Shown here one piece after another: positions 34,717-45,681 of a stretch of 64,000 nt of DNA (positions are counted from its first letter, which is position 1; the number at the start of each line of letters is the position of its first letter). Origin of the DNA: Rotaria sordida. Lineage: Eukaryota > Rotifera > Eurotatoria > Philodinida > Philodinidae. The DNA lies in assembly GCA_905250125.1 (NCBI GenBank), contig CAJNOL010000309.1:1072-65071 (forward strand), in the 5' to 3' direction. A program made the position numbers and the translations under genes. The notes under the pieces were generated by a model. The model saw only the letters and a list, made by a program, of their open reading frames with translations. It did not search any database and was not told the origin of the DNA.

Positions 34717-35070
34717 CATTCACTAGAAACGTCTGACGAAGGTCTTATGAATGATTTCTAGCTTTTGAGTTTGTATTTTGGCCATGAGTAGAGGACATTT
34801 AAACCAGTGAAACTTCCGAAGGATTCTTCTTTTTTATTGAAATTCGACCGAGGTATGTAAATGTTTGGAAACACTGGCGATTTTTCATATTTTTATAGTT
34901 TTAGAACAATACTATGTATTGAATCATTTATACCTTGGTTCAATCTTAATAAAAAGAAGAATCTTTTGGAGGTTGTACGAGATTAGATGTTCTCTAGTTA
35001 TGAACAAAATATAATCTCAAAAACTTGAAATCCCTTATGGTACTTTCATCAGATGTTCCTAGAAACTGCA
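34717..35070. repeat. Foldback repeat, ~140-bp arms
   Basis: Left arm about 34717-34857, right arm about 34930-35070, spacer ~70 bp. Matching blocks between the left arm and the reverse complement of the right arm include CTAGAAACGTCTGACGAAGG, TTTTGAGTTTGTATTTTG, GTAGAGGACAT, and GGATTCTTCTTTTTTATTG followed by CGACCGAGGTAT. Identity is imperfect, indicating age. Confidence 0.65.
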
Positions 35071-36282
35071 CACAATCTCCGTCATATGTCGGCAAATTTT
35101 GTCGATCAAAACTGTTTTCTAATTATTTCCTATGTAAATCGCATAATAAAAGCAATAGGATACGTATTGGATGTATCCATATGTGAAACTAGTGTTGTAA
35201 CAGGAAAATCGAGCAAGGAAAGACTTGACTTCCAAGTTTTTTCTTGTGAACTTCTACAGTCCATCAAAAGATAGTTTTTGAAGCATAAAATTGTATTTTT
35301 CTTGGGCAGATTAACCGAAGTTAGATAATTACCATCATTTGAGAGATTTTCTTAAAAAACATTTTATCACAAAATAATGAAAGTCAAATCTCTCTTATAC
35401 TAACACTTTCATATGAAAATTGTTTCAGGTTTTGCAATTATACAGAACAGTGTGATAGTTAGAAAGATTCAAATGTTTTGTTTCTAAGAATGTTGATTAA
35501 AACTTTATATAGTCGAAATGTCATTGTGTAACTTCAGTTTACACTGATATGACAGAATTTATATATGATTGAATCTTCAAAAACAGTAATAGTTTTGTTT
35601 TTGTCGTCTTTTTTCAAAACATTCTATCAAAAAGAAATTTCCCATACTCTTCAAATTGCATGCATCATCTTCTTGTATTGAAGCATTCGGCAAAAATGAC
35701 TTTTAGTTAAAAAAAATTCTCTATATTTTATTTTTCTGTTATTATAAGTAGTCATTTTTAGTATTGAATAAAGAGTTTTATAAATTCGTGTTTTATAGTA
35801 CTTGTCAAAATGACTGAAAAGCAAAACTTACAGCAGTGCTCGAACGAGGAAGTACTCTAATAGCATCCAACTCAATCAGAATTCGACATCTTCCAGTAGT
35901 TCTTCTTACTTCTGAAATGCTCAACTAACTGAAAAGGAACGGAAGTGGAAATCGAAGAATGCATTTCTCAGCACAGTTCTATTAATCGTACGGTGTATAT
36001 AAAATTCTGATTCAATAGTCCGTAGTTTTGATCATGGTGAAACTGTAGCAATATAATCATTAGTAACTGATCCTATTGGTGACAATATATTTTGTCATTT
36101 CATTAAATGCAATAATAATAGAAACTGTTAGTAGTGAGTTTTTAGTTTTTTCGAATTTATCATTGATCCTCTTTAATATAGTGTATTTACAAGAAAAATA
36201 ACATATTTTTCAATTTGGTTTAAAAAGACTTTATTCATTTGTTTACTTTTACGAGACTCACTTAAAAGAATAATCACCATAC

Positions 36283-36375
36283 CAGTGGTGGCCCAAGCGA
36301 GGAAGTCAGGAAGGTCACACACTCCCCCTGAATCTTGAAAAACTTTTGTTTTTTTCCAATGGAGTATCAATATTT
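36283..36375. mobile_element. hAT-like terminal fragment
   Basis: Starts CAGTGGTGGCCCAAGCGAGG and continues ACACTCCCCCTGAATCTTGA then a T-run and TTCCAATGGAG. Related sequence is present at about 30160-30215 and about 53865-53895. The opposite end was not found nearby, so this is a fragment or solo end. Confidence 0.4.
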
Positions 36376-37005
36376 TATTATTATTTTTGCTCAGCAATGC
36401 TCAAAAAAAAACCGTTCAACTTTAGCAAGAATCTTTCAATCATTGACAACCTTGCATTATGTGATCTCTTTATGAAACGCATTCCCAGTGCTTTAGAATT
36501 AATTCAGCTTTATGATTTGATTTATATTCTACGTTCTGTTAGATTATCAAGGAAAAGGATTCTCAATAAATTGAAGATAATAAAACTAAGCCTTCCGAGT
36601 CTTTTAATTTTTTTGTATGAAAAATTTAATGGTAACTACATATTGAAAAATGTTTTTTTTTTGGAATAAAAAGGAAATACTCAGTGAAATATCAAATATC
36701 AAGTTCTTACTGTCGTGTGGCGCCATCTTAAAAACAAAGTACAATAACAACAAGAAAAAAAAACAAACTTTTATTAATTAACTGTCCTATTAGTTTTATT
36801 TTCTCAGAAATTTTTATTATTTTTTTTAATCTATTGAATTAATCACATATATTAAGTACACAAAGGCGTCTTTATTTTCCTTATGGCAAACAAATAAGTG
36901 CATAGCAATTGTCGATACACGCAAACTACATTAACAAATAGATAAAAAAAAAAACACATCCGATATTAATCATTCCCTTTTTCTTCATATAATTTTTATC
37001 TATTA

Positions 37006-40000
37006 ATGAGTCGTCGTAGTGCAAAACGTCCACGTTTTAGTGTTGGTGGTCAACCCGTATTTGAAAATGAAGATTCATCAAATCATTCTGGTCTTGCTGT
37101 AATTGATTATGATGATAATTCATTATCACAACAACCTGAAACATCAACAAATAGTTCTGATCAACATCATTTTCCTCAACATCAATTTGTTCCTGAACGA
37201 ACAAAATCATTAATTCAACGATCAACAATAAAATATTCAAATGATGATAATACAAATTTAAATGCATGTCTTGATCATCTTTTACGTTTACTATCACGTA
37301 AAGATAAAGAAGGTTTTTTTCAATATCCTATTACTGATCAAGTAAAATTATTAGATAAAAATAAAAAAGAATTTCGTAAACTAAAAATTGTTTTCTTTAT
37401 TTTTTTTTAGCTTGCACCTGGTTATTCACAAATAATTATTCGTCCAATGGATTTTTTTACAATGAAAAAAAAAATTAATCAAGATGAATATTTAAATATT
37501 CTTGAATTTCGTTCTGATTTTGAACTTATGTGTGATAATGCTATGAAATATAATCGTCCAGATACAATTTATTGGCAAGCAGCTAAAAAATTATTAACAA
37601 CAGGTAATAAATTAATGAATAAAGATAAATTATTAAATTTTCGTCGTACAATTGAATGTTTTTCACGTTTAACTGAACGTGAATTTGGTTTTCGTATTGA
37701 TACAATAAATCATACAAATGATGAACAATTAATAAATTCTAATGAACAAATTGATACAACATTAAATGATAATGATAATTTAATTAATCAAACAAATATA
37801 CAACGTAAAACAAAATTAATTTTAAAATTACCAAGATATTATGAAAAATTATCAACATTACTTGTTGATGAAGAAGATGATGATGAATTATCACCAGAAG
37901 AAATACTTTCTCAAGCACAACAAGCTGGTCAATGTGCACGTGAAAAATTAAGTTTACGTCGTCCTATTTCAGCATATAAACTTTCATATCAACGTATAAA
38001 TGGTACAACATCATTACGTTTTATAAATCAAGATGATTTATCTCAACAACAATCTCAAACACGTACAATAACAATTGGTGAATTAAGTAATATGCCATCA
38101 AGTGCTGGTGGTCCATCAGCTAATGCATATCATCCACATCCAATACCAATTGTAAATGAAAGTGAAAAACGTAATCATTTATTACCAAGATATTTTCTTG
38201 ATTATGGACCATTTTCATCACATGCACCACAATATGATACATCATTTACTTCAATATCAAAAGATGAACTTGATTTATTAATACATACATATGGAAGTGA
38301 ATTTTCTGCACAATATGCTATTTCATTAATTGATTATGTTAAAGATACAGGAGATTTAGCTTTAACTTATGTTGATCGATTTTTATCAACATTAACAAAT
38401 GGTAGACATGATAATTTAAATATGAAACAAGGAAAACAAACGAATGAGAGTAAGTTTAAATTTTAAATTGTTTTCATTTTGTTGTGAAAAATGTTCTTAT
38501 TGAATAGATATGGATATAAGATGGTTTCAGTTCGCCGGGATCAGTAGTAATCATTATCACAAAACGTATCTTGAGGATAATCAGAGTTCGTGCAGACTCA
38601 TTGTCGGACATTTTCTGTTGAGAAAAGAATTTCGAAAGGGAAGGGCGGTCATCATCAGTGTCTCTCATCTAAATACACTATTGACTGGGACAAGAATCAA
38701 CACTTTCATTAGGAATAGAACGAAGGATACCCCTGCCTTTCGGCTACTTTGTAGTATGGAGTGCTGCCTAGTGACAGATTCAGTAGTCTGATATCTTCCC
38801 TACGGTTAATATTACAGTCATATAAAACTTGTGTCGAATGTCATATTATTATGACTCATGTGTTCTAAATAGATATGTGCGAGATGGGGTCCAGGGTTGG
38901 AGCTGGTAAGAGATTGATAAAACGGTCCGGTCCGGTCGGTTAAAAGTTGCTCTTGAACTGGTGAATCTCCGGCAAATCGAACGGTAACTGATGAAGTTGA
39001 TTTCTTGAAAGTTATTCCAGATAGCCAAACTATGCTAGAAATAGAATCGATGGCGTCAATTCCAGCTTTGTACTTGATTAGTTAATGGTTAAATAGAACT
39101 ATTCAAGCTGTTTGATACAGATCTTCGTATTATAGGTATAGGCAACTGAAAATTGTCTTTTCTCATTAACTTTCAAAGAATAAGATCACCTTCTGAAGAA
39201 ATTCAGCTAAGAAAAACTATTTTGAAAATATATTTTAGAGAATTTCAGTTCTTGATGAAATATGATTAAAACTTTCAACAAGCATGTAGGAAACAAATGT
39301 GTAATCTTTACAATTCATCAAGGGTGTGAGTGTGAGTGTCGTCTTAGACAAGATCAACGTCCACACCCTTGTTTCATCTTCTTTATAGTAAAATTCATAA
39401 AGTACTTTTTTTTTTAAATTTCAACCGGCAAATTTCCGATACTGTTCGGCCCGGTTGACTTTCTAAACCGGTCCGGTTCCAACCCTGGTGGAGTCCCACT
39501 CATCTACTAACGGTTGAACTGTAATGAATTGAATTAAATGTCAATGGAATTTTTCAATTATTGACTTATACTTATGTAACAAAAGATAAAGAATTTCAAG
39601 CTCAACAAAAAAATACACTTGACTTTTTAAAGAGAATATTTTTTCAATTCCGTAGAAACTAACATACTGACGTACACTATATACAGGGTGAGTCATAAAT
39701 ACCATTAAGATTTTAAAAAACTTGAAATATCTTCGTGTCAAGTCAATCAAATGAGCTGAATTTTTGGATTACTTGTAGAAGTTTATGCAAAACTTTTTTT
39801 TCCCTCATGCGCATAAGATAAGCAAATACTACTATATTAAGTATTATTGTTAGTATCACGAAAACAATGTTTATCTATTATCAAATAAGAAAAATATACG
39901 TGTAGTGTTTCATAGATAATTTTTAGTTGTTTGTATAAGAGAAGAAACTAAAACGAACTTTATAAATCATACTATGCTAAGGAAATTTTCAAATACGAAA

Positions 40001-40830
40001 CATTGGTTTTTGCAAAGAATTTAATATTCTGGTGCCGAAAGAGGTGTAATGATGTATTTTACTTTATGGAGTACGAATTCATGTAAAAATTTAGCACACA
40101 ATAAAATTTTACATTCATTCTGGATTCTTCTTGCTTTTTTTATAAATTTTACCGAAAAAAAGAAATGTCGCACTGTGGTTTCATCAGCCACATAGTCTTA
40201 TAGAAAACAAAATTCTGCATTAAGAATACTTTCAAGAGATCTTCAACTTCCTAGAAAAATTGAATTACACTAAAAATCTCGAAAGATATCTTCTCATTCT
40301 ATTATTTCTTAGCTTGTTTCATATAAATTAATGAATAGTCCGTGTAAGGAAAATTATATTTCCCATATAGTCGAATTCATTATAACTTAATCGTTATTTT
40401 TATTTATAATAATTTAGTTTCATCTAATGAACAACAATTAAATAATTCAAATCATATTACAACATCAGATACAATTAAATTAGAATCAAATATAAATTCT
40501 AATGATAATATTCAACATCAATTAGATATGAAATTAGACGAAAATGCTAAGTTACTTGTTCAATTACGTCAAGCACAATATGATCGTTTATGTCAACCAT
40601 CAAATAAAATTCATCAAATAATATCTTCGTCTCAACAACAACAACAACAACAACAACAACCAAATGAACCTCTTAATGAAAATGATTTAGCTGAAAAAGT
40701 TCTTTATAATCTCAATGATATGACACATATGTCATCAAATGGTCCTGAACAAGTCATATCACCTGAAGCAATTCGTCATAATCTTGGTATTATTATTCAT
40801 AATGAATCCCCAAACATTGATGAATTGTAA
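37006..40830 (+). CDS. Bromodomain protein BRD7/BRD9
   Basis: Three exons: 37006-37341, 37411-38449, 40418-40830; 595 aa, close to human BRD9 (597). BRD7/9 are acetyl-lysine readers of PBAF and ncBAF chromatin remodellers. The bromodomain spans residues ~83-175: F-F-Q-Y-P-I-T-D-Q, then A-P-G-Y-S-Q-I-I (ZA loop), P-M-D-F-F-T-M, C-D-N-A-M-K-Y-N-R-P with the acetyl-lysine-binding Asn160. After it come an acidic segment D-E-E-D-D-D-E-L-S-P-E-E and the DUF3512-type region (residues ~215-430) typical of BRD7/9. Exon 3 has a glutamine run (bases 40633-40660). The first intron is 69 bp; the second is 1968 bp and carries a hAT-like MITE (38892-39487). BRD9 is slightly favoured by length; not decided. 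Confidence 0.9.
38892..39487. mobile_element. 596-bp hAT-like MITE in BRD7/9 intron 2
   Basis: Ends CAGGGTTGGAGCTGG (left) and CAGGGTTGGAACCGG (right, read inward) match at 13 of 15 positions, with CCGGTCCGG-rich subterminal sequence at both ends. The flanking octamers ATGGGGTC (38884-38891) and GTGGAGTC (39488-39495) match at 6 of 8, as expected for an old 8-bp hAT target duplication. No transposase inside. Confidence 0.75.
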
Positions 40831-40980
40831 AAAAAAAAGTTTTTTCTTTTTATTTATTTTGTACAAACGGATTACTTTGTTTTCCTTTTTGTTGTTGTTA
40901 TTGTCCAAAAAAAAAACAAACTAACTAAATAAATAGATTAGGGACAGTGATAATATTCTAAATGTATACATATATGTGTC

Positions 40981-40990
40981 TATTTTTCAG
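40981..40990 (+). promoter_or_regulatory. Putative spliced-leader acceptor before the ARL6IP5-like gene
   Basis: TATTTTTCAG lies six bases before the ATG at 40997, only ~160 bp after the BRD7/9 stop. This fits trans-splicing of the ARL6IP5-like transcript and would allow co-transcription with BRD7/9. Confidence 0.4.
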
Positions 40991-40996
40991 ATAAAC

Positions 40997-41740
40997 ATGC
41001 GACAAGATATAAAACACATGCCAAACCAAGATCTACATTTTACACCATTTCGTTCATTAAACGATTTTCTGCTTGATGCAACATGGAATACACCAAATTT
41101 TTCGGATTTTCAACGTTTAAATAATCGTATTGTTAGTAATTTAATTTACTATCAAACAAATTATTTTGTTTTTGGTATTGCTCTATTTCTTCTTGTTGGG
41201 TAAGAAAAATTTTGTTTATAGAAAAAAACAAAAAATTGAATAGATTTGTTTTTTTTTTAAATAATTTCTTTTAGAATTAATTATCCAGTTGATTTTCTTT
41301 TTGGCTTAGTTGTTGTTATGGCTGTATTAATGGGTTTTATTTATATATCATCAGCACCTAGAGTTGGAAATAATCCATTAGCATCGGTCGAAAATTTTTT
41401 TCGTTCAGCTAAAGAAGATCGACCAATTATTGTTCTTATTGCTGTACTTGGTATTTCATATTTAATTTTAAGTTTTATTGGAAAATTATTCATTTTTTTC
41501 CTTGGTATTGTTTTACCTATTCAAAGTTTGTAGTTTTTGTTTTAATAAGTTCTATTATTAAATTTTACTTCGTTTTTTATTTTTTTTTTAGTTATTATTC
41601 TTCATGCAACATTTCGAAAACGAAATTTAGCAAATAGAGTAACAAATAAAATTGATCAAATTGGTATTCAATCAACACCAATGGGTCTTTTTCTTAGTGC
41701 TCTTGGATTACGTAGTCCAGCATTATTAGAATTCAATTAA
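40997..41740 (+). CDS. ARL6IP5: PRA1 family protein 3, ARL6IP5/JWA-like
   Basis: Three exons: 40997-41199, 41275-41525, 41592-41740; 200 aa. ARL6IP5 (JWA, GTRAP3-18) is an ER membrane protein that binds glutamate transporters and Rab/Arl partners and slows cargo exit from the ER. Hallmarks: F-R-S-L-N-D-F-L, W-N-N-R/N-N-R-I-V-S-N-L-I-Y-Y-Q-T-N-Y, two hydrophobic hairpins, A-T-F-R-K-R-N-L-A-N-R-V-T-N-K, and T-P-M-G-L-F-L-S-A-L near the end. An in-frame ATG at 40976 precedes TATTTTTCAG (40981-40990), which looks like an acceptor, so the start at 40997 is preferred. Distinct from the RABAC1-like gene at 5424. The stop is followed by AATAAAA. Confidence 0.9.
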
Positions 41741-44700
41741 AATAAAACATGACCTTTTTCTTTTCCTTGATTATTGATTTTCTCATATTATTTTCGCTAT
41801 ATTATTTTGATGGTATGGTTCAATATTCTTCTACTATATGTATTAGAGTATTTTTTCTACCATAATAAATATTTTAAAGTATGAACATATACTTCTTATT
41901 TCATTGATGAATAAGATAATAGTTTAAGGAAATAAATTACAAAGATTGATATATATATATAATCTCAAAACAGTAGATTCCACTTGATTGTTCTGAATTC
42001 ATCGGATTTCAGACATTGAAGGAAATTCAATGCATTCTAAGATGAACAAGGCTTAAAACATTGACTGGTGTCCTACAATCCAGTTTGATACCCGGCAATT
42101 AATGAGATCTCGACGTTTCAAAATTTGTTCACTGTTTTCAAACTGCTAATTGATATAAAAGTAGAGGAATGAAAATTGGTTCGATTATGATTGAGCAATT
42201 TATTGTACTTGACAACAGGTCACAGAAATGGAAAGTAGTATTGTTTTACTAAAAGAATTCGTTTTTTCTTAATGAAAATTCATCTATAGATGGTGAGGAA
42301 CCATATGACGAACTAATTGAATACATAAAGAGGAAAAGAAATTATTAAAAAAGTCAACATGTATTATCATCATAGGAAAAGCATTCATATACGTATCCAT
42401 AATTATGATGTTTGGTACTAACAGAGCGTTATCTGCAACAGGCAAATATATACTTAGCAAAATTGATTGGATTTTAAAAGTAGAAAAACACCAAGTAAAT
42501 AATTAGATTTGTTTTATATATTACGTTGATATTTTCAACCAAGAGCAATTTTTCTGAAATTTCTTGCTTATTAACTGAAAGCAAACTACTATAGAATAAT
42601 TTATAATTCTGTTTTGATTATTCATATCCAAAAGAAAAACTCAATCGAATAGTTGACATATCCAATATTCTTCAACTATCGAAAAAACATGAGTTGTCTG
42701 AGACGAATTCAAATGTAAATGAGCTTCTACGAGTTTGATGTCATTTCGAAAATAAATGAAAAAAATTTGAACCAACACTTTCATGTTACAATAGCCAAAG
42801 CTAAATTTTTATCTCAGTAATCCATTATCCGGATTACATTTTTACTATGGTAATTCATTTTTCAAAGCTTTTATTATAGTCTTTACTAAATCAAAAAATT
42901 TATCTTTGTCCTTAGCTATGTAAGTGCCGATGATATTTTGATTTATTTTTGAACTTGAATTAGACAACTAGTTACTTCGAAAAACATCAATATTCATGAT
43001 CGATTATTATTTGTTGAAACCGATGATTAACCACACTTTCTCAGAAGATCAATATTTCCGTAGAGTTCACTTTCTTATAGCAATTCTTAATTTTGTTTTT
43101 TTCGCCATTAAATGAAAACTATGTTCTTAGAATATGTCAATTTCTCCTCCTGGAAAAAAAACAGACTATTTAAGTACATTTATAAATTTAGATTAGCAAG
43201 CCTTCAATTCAAGGCTAACATTCTATTCTTTACAGTAATAAAAATTTCATGCATTGTGATATGATTCTATAGGGAAAAGACAAGGTAAGTTAATTGATTT
43301 TTTTTTTACCGGTTTCCGCCACATAGGTGTTTTCCGGCTATTCATATAGTTAAATATGGCATTCATTCGAGCTTATGGTTCATAATATATGAAGTTACAT
43401 AGTAAAATTGAATACAGTACTTAAGATTAAGCACTATTATACTAATCAATCGGCTCACATACTATGTACAGTCTAAAGAGAAATCGATTATTCTCACGTA
43501 ATTGACAGATAGTTATAGAGCAATCATTTAGTAAACGTGCATGTTTTGAATATTCTCTATATAAAATATGAAAATAAGTAAAGAAAATGGGTGAGCAGAA
43601 CGTATTTTTTTTAATGTAAATATCAATGATTTATCATGAGACATTTGTTACCTATGAAATCAAGATGAGAAATAAAAAACAAAACTTCTATTAACACTAT
43701 ATGAACATATCTATTACATGAAAACGAATCTAGTGGTAGAGCAAGAATTTTACTGAAAGTCTAATCAGCAGAGATTGAATAAAAAATTTAATATTGAATA
43801 TGTACTATGTTTTATCTATCAAGCGATGAATTAAACTAATAAACATTTTTATATTGTTGACACTAATAGTGTGTCAAGAATTTTATATATATACAGATTT
43901 ATCATCAAATATTAACTGATTTTTATTTTTGATGTTGATCGACATTGAAATTAAATAGAAAAATCTCGACTAACGAGAGAATGTTTCTAAATGTCAAATC
44001 GCTTTTGAGTCAGGACTATGTGCATCATGCTGGTTTTAATGAGCTATGAATATGCTGAAAACAGTTCGGGCTAATAGATTATTACTGTCGAGATACTCTA
44101 TTTGTACTATATTTTTTTTTATCAAAATGCCGTGGTCTCCATCAGGAAAACTGAGTTTCGAATTTCGACTTAAAAATTCGCAGAGACAAGCTTTTAGTGA
44201 GAATAGTGTATTATAAAAATTTCAGATCTCTTGATTGCTTCTATTATAATATACGACTATGGTAAAAGCATGTTTTTCACGCTGCTCATCTACAACGGTA
44301 AATTCGGATGTTCTTATTTCAAAATAGGCTCTATCGTGAAATCTGAAACTTTCATAATAAACCATTTCAGTTAAGATCTATCTCTATGCAAAGTTTTAAA
44401 TCGAAACTCTAAACTTAGTTTTTCTAATGTTCCTAAGGGAAATCATGACATTCTGTTAAAAAGAATACGGTAAAACTACAGTATCTCGGCAGTAATCAGC
44501 TATTAGTCTGAACTCTTTTTCAGGGTATTTATAGCTCATTAGAACTTTCATGATACACATAGTTCCGAGTCAAGAGCAATTTGATACTTGGACACGTTCC
44601 CTCATAGGAAATCAAAAAGATGAACTATATTTCTTGATCATGTATAAAACTTGCATTAAAACCACTTTTTTTTTCATTTGTCTATAATATATTTTTGTTT

Positions 44701-45681
44701 GATTGTACACATATTCAGAGGCGTAGCTCAGCACTAGAGATAAGAGGTATCACGCCCTACGTGCTCTCCAAAAGTTACACTCCTGAACAAATCAGCACTT
44801 ATATTTTCTTAACACATATTTCATTAAAAAGAACAATAAAGTATGAAAAAAGAAGAACTGTATGCTCAAAACTTGTTTAATCATTATCTATTTTATTTTG
44901 ATAATTTCATATGAAAAATCAATTAACAATAATTTATAAAAGATAACCATTTACATCATTTCTAACTGTTAAAAATGGTAATCATCGATAAAAATCTGTT
45001 TGCCAAATTTGATTACTCAATACGTTTACTAGTCACATAGTTAAACTGTATGAACAAAATTTTGATAAGTAAAAGATAATATAAAAAGACAGGTGTATAT
45101 GATTAAAGTTCATTTTGAGATAAAGAAGATGATACAACAGTTTATCCACCATTTGGTCTGAAACCATCACAACAATTTGAGTACATAGAGGTCAGTAGTT
45201 GTCTATTGATTTATAACTCATTTTAGAGGTGTTAACTACGTTCACTACAGGTTTCGACATCTGTCATGTCGTAACAATGCGTTTACTCTCTTTTATTGTA
45301 TGTTAACGAAACAAACAAAAAATCTGACTATATAATTTATAAGAAAAGAAAAAAAAAAAACTTGTAAAAGAGTAAGAATCAAATTTCACTATGAATATTC
45401 ATCTTAGGTTTTTTTTTCGTACTATATCACAACGACAAAAGTTCGCAGTCTTATTTCTTTATATAGCGAAAATTATCTCTAACTATTTATTCAAGGTTAT
45501 ATCATAGCGATTATATTTTTTTTCCTGTTGTTTTTCTTTCGTTTGAAGAACAAATAGGATTGTAGGCGTTAACAATAAGAAAAAAAAAAGGAGAACATTA
45601 ATGCATTTTTGTCGTCAAACATACCAATTCCATTTATACATAAAAAAAACTTTTTTAGATCATTCATGGTGATCATTATCA
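41741..45681. other. Gene-free spacer with foldback element
   Basis: 3.9 kb between the ARL6IP5-like and TOGARAM1-like genes. I see no exon chain. It contains (TA)n at 41951-41960, the foldback repeat at 43970-44606, and a hAT-like end CAGAGGCGTAGCTCAGC at 44717. Confidence 0.5.
43970..44606. repeat. Foldback repeat, ~260-bp arms
   Basis: Left arm about 43970-44228, right arm about 44341-44606, central spacer ~112 bp. The left arm matches the reverse complement of the right arm over AATGAGCTATGAATATGCTG, GGCTAATAGATTATTACTG followed by CGAGATAC, GAAAACTGAGTTTCG, and TATAAAAATTTCAGAT. A related single-copy segment with its own hairpin lies at about 58400-58722 in a TOGARAM1-like intron, so this is a dispersed family. 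Confidence 0.7.

Larger units (their letters stand above)
33928..37005. other. Spacer between Evx and BRD7/9 genes
   Basis: 3.1 kb without a recognised gene. It contains an (AAAG)n run near 34523-34540, a foldback repeat at 34717-35070, and a hAT-like end CAGTGGTGGCCCAAGCG at 36283. Short open frames here show no conserved motifs. Confidence 0.45.

Noticed and set aside
35053-35274. 73-codon open frame near the foldback repeat
   Set aside because: Overlaps an inverted-repeat arm and has no recognisable protein character.
39685-39720. ACAGGGTGAGTCATAAATACC as a mariner-type end
   Set aside because: Looks like a transposon terminus, but no inverted partner was found in the intron, so no element was called.
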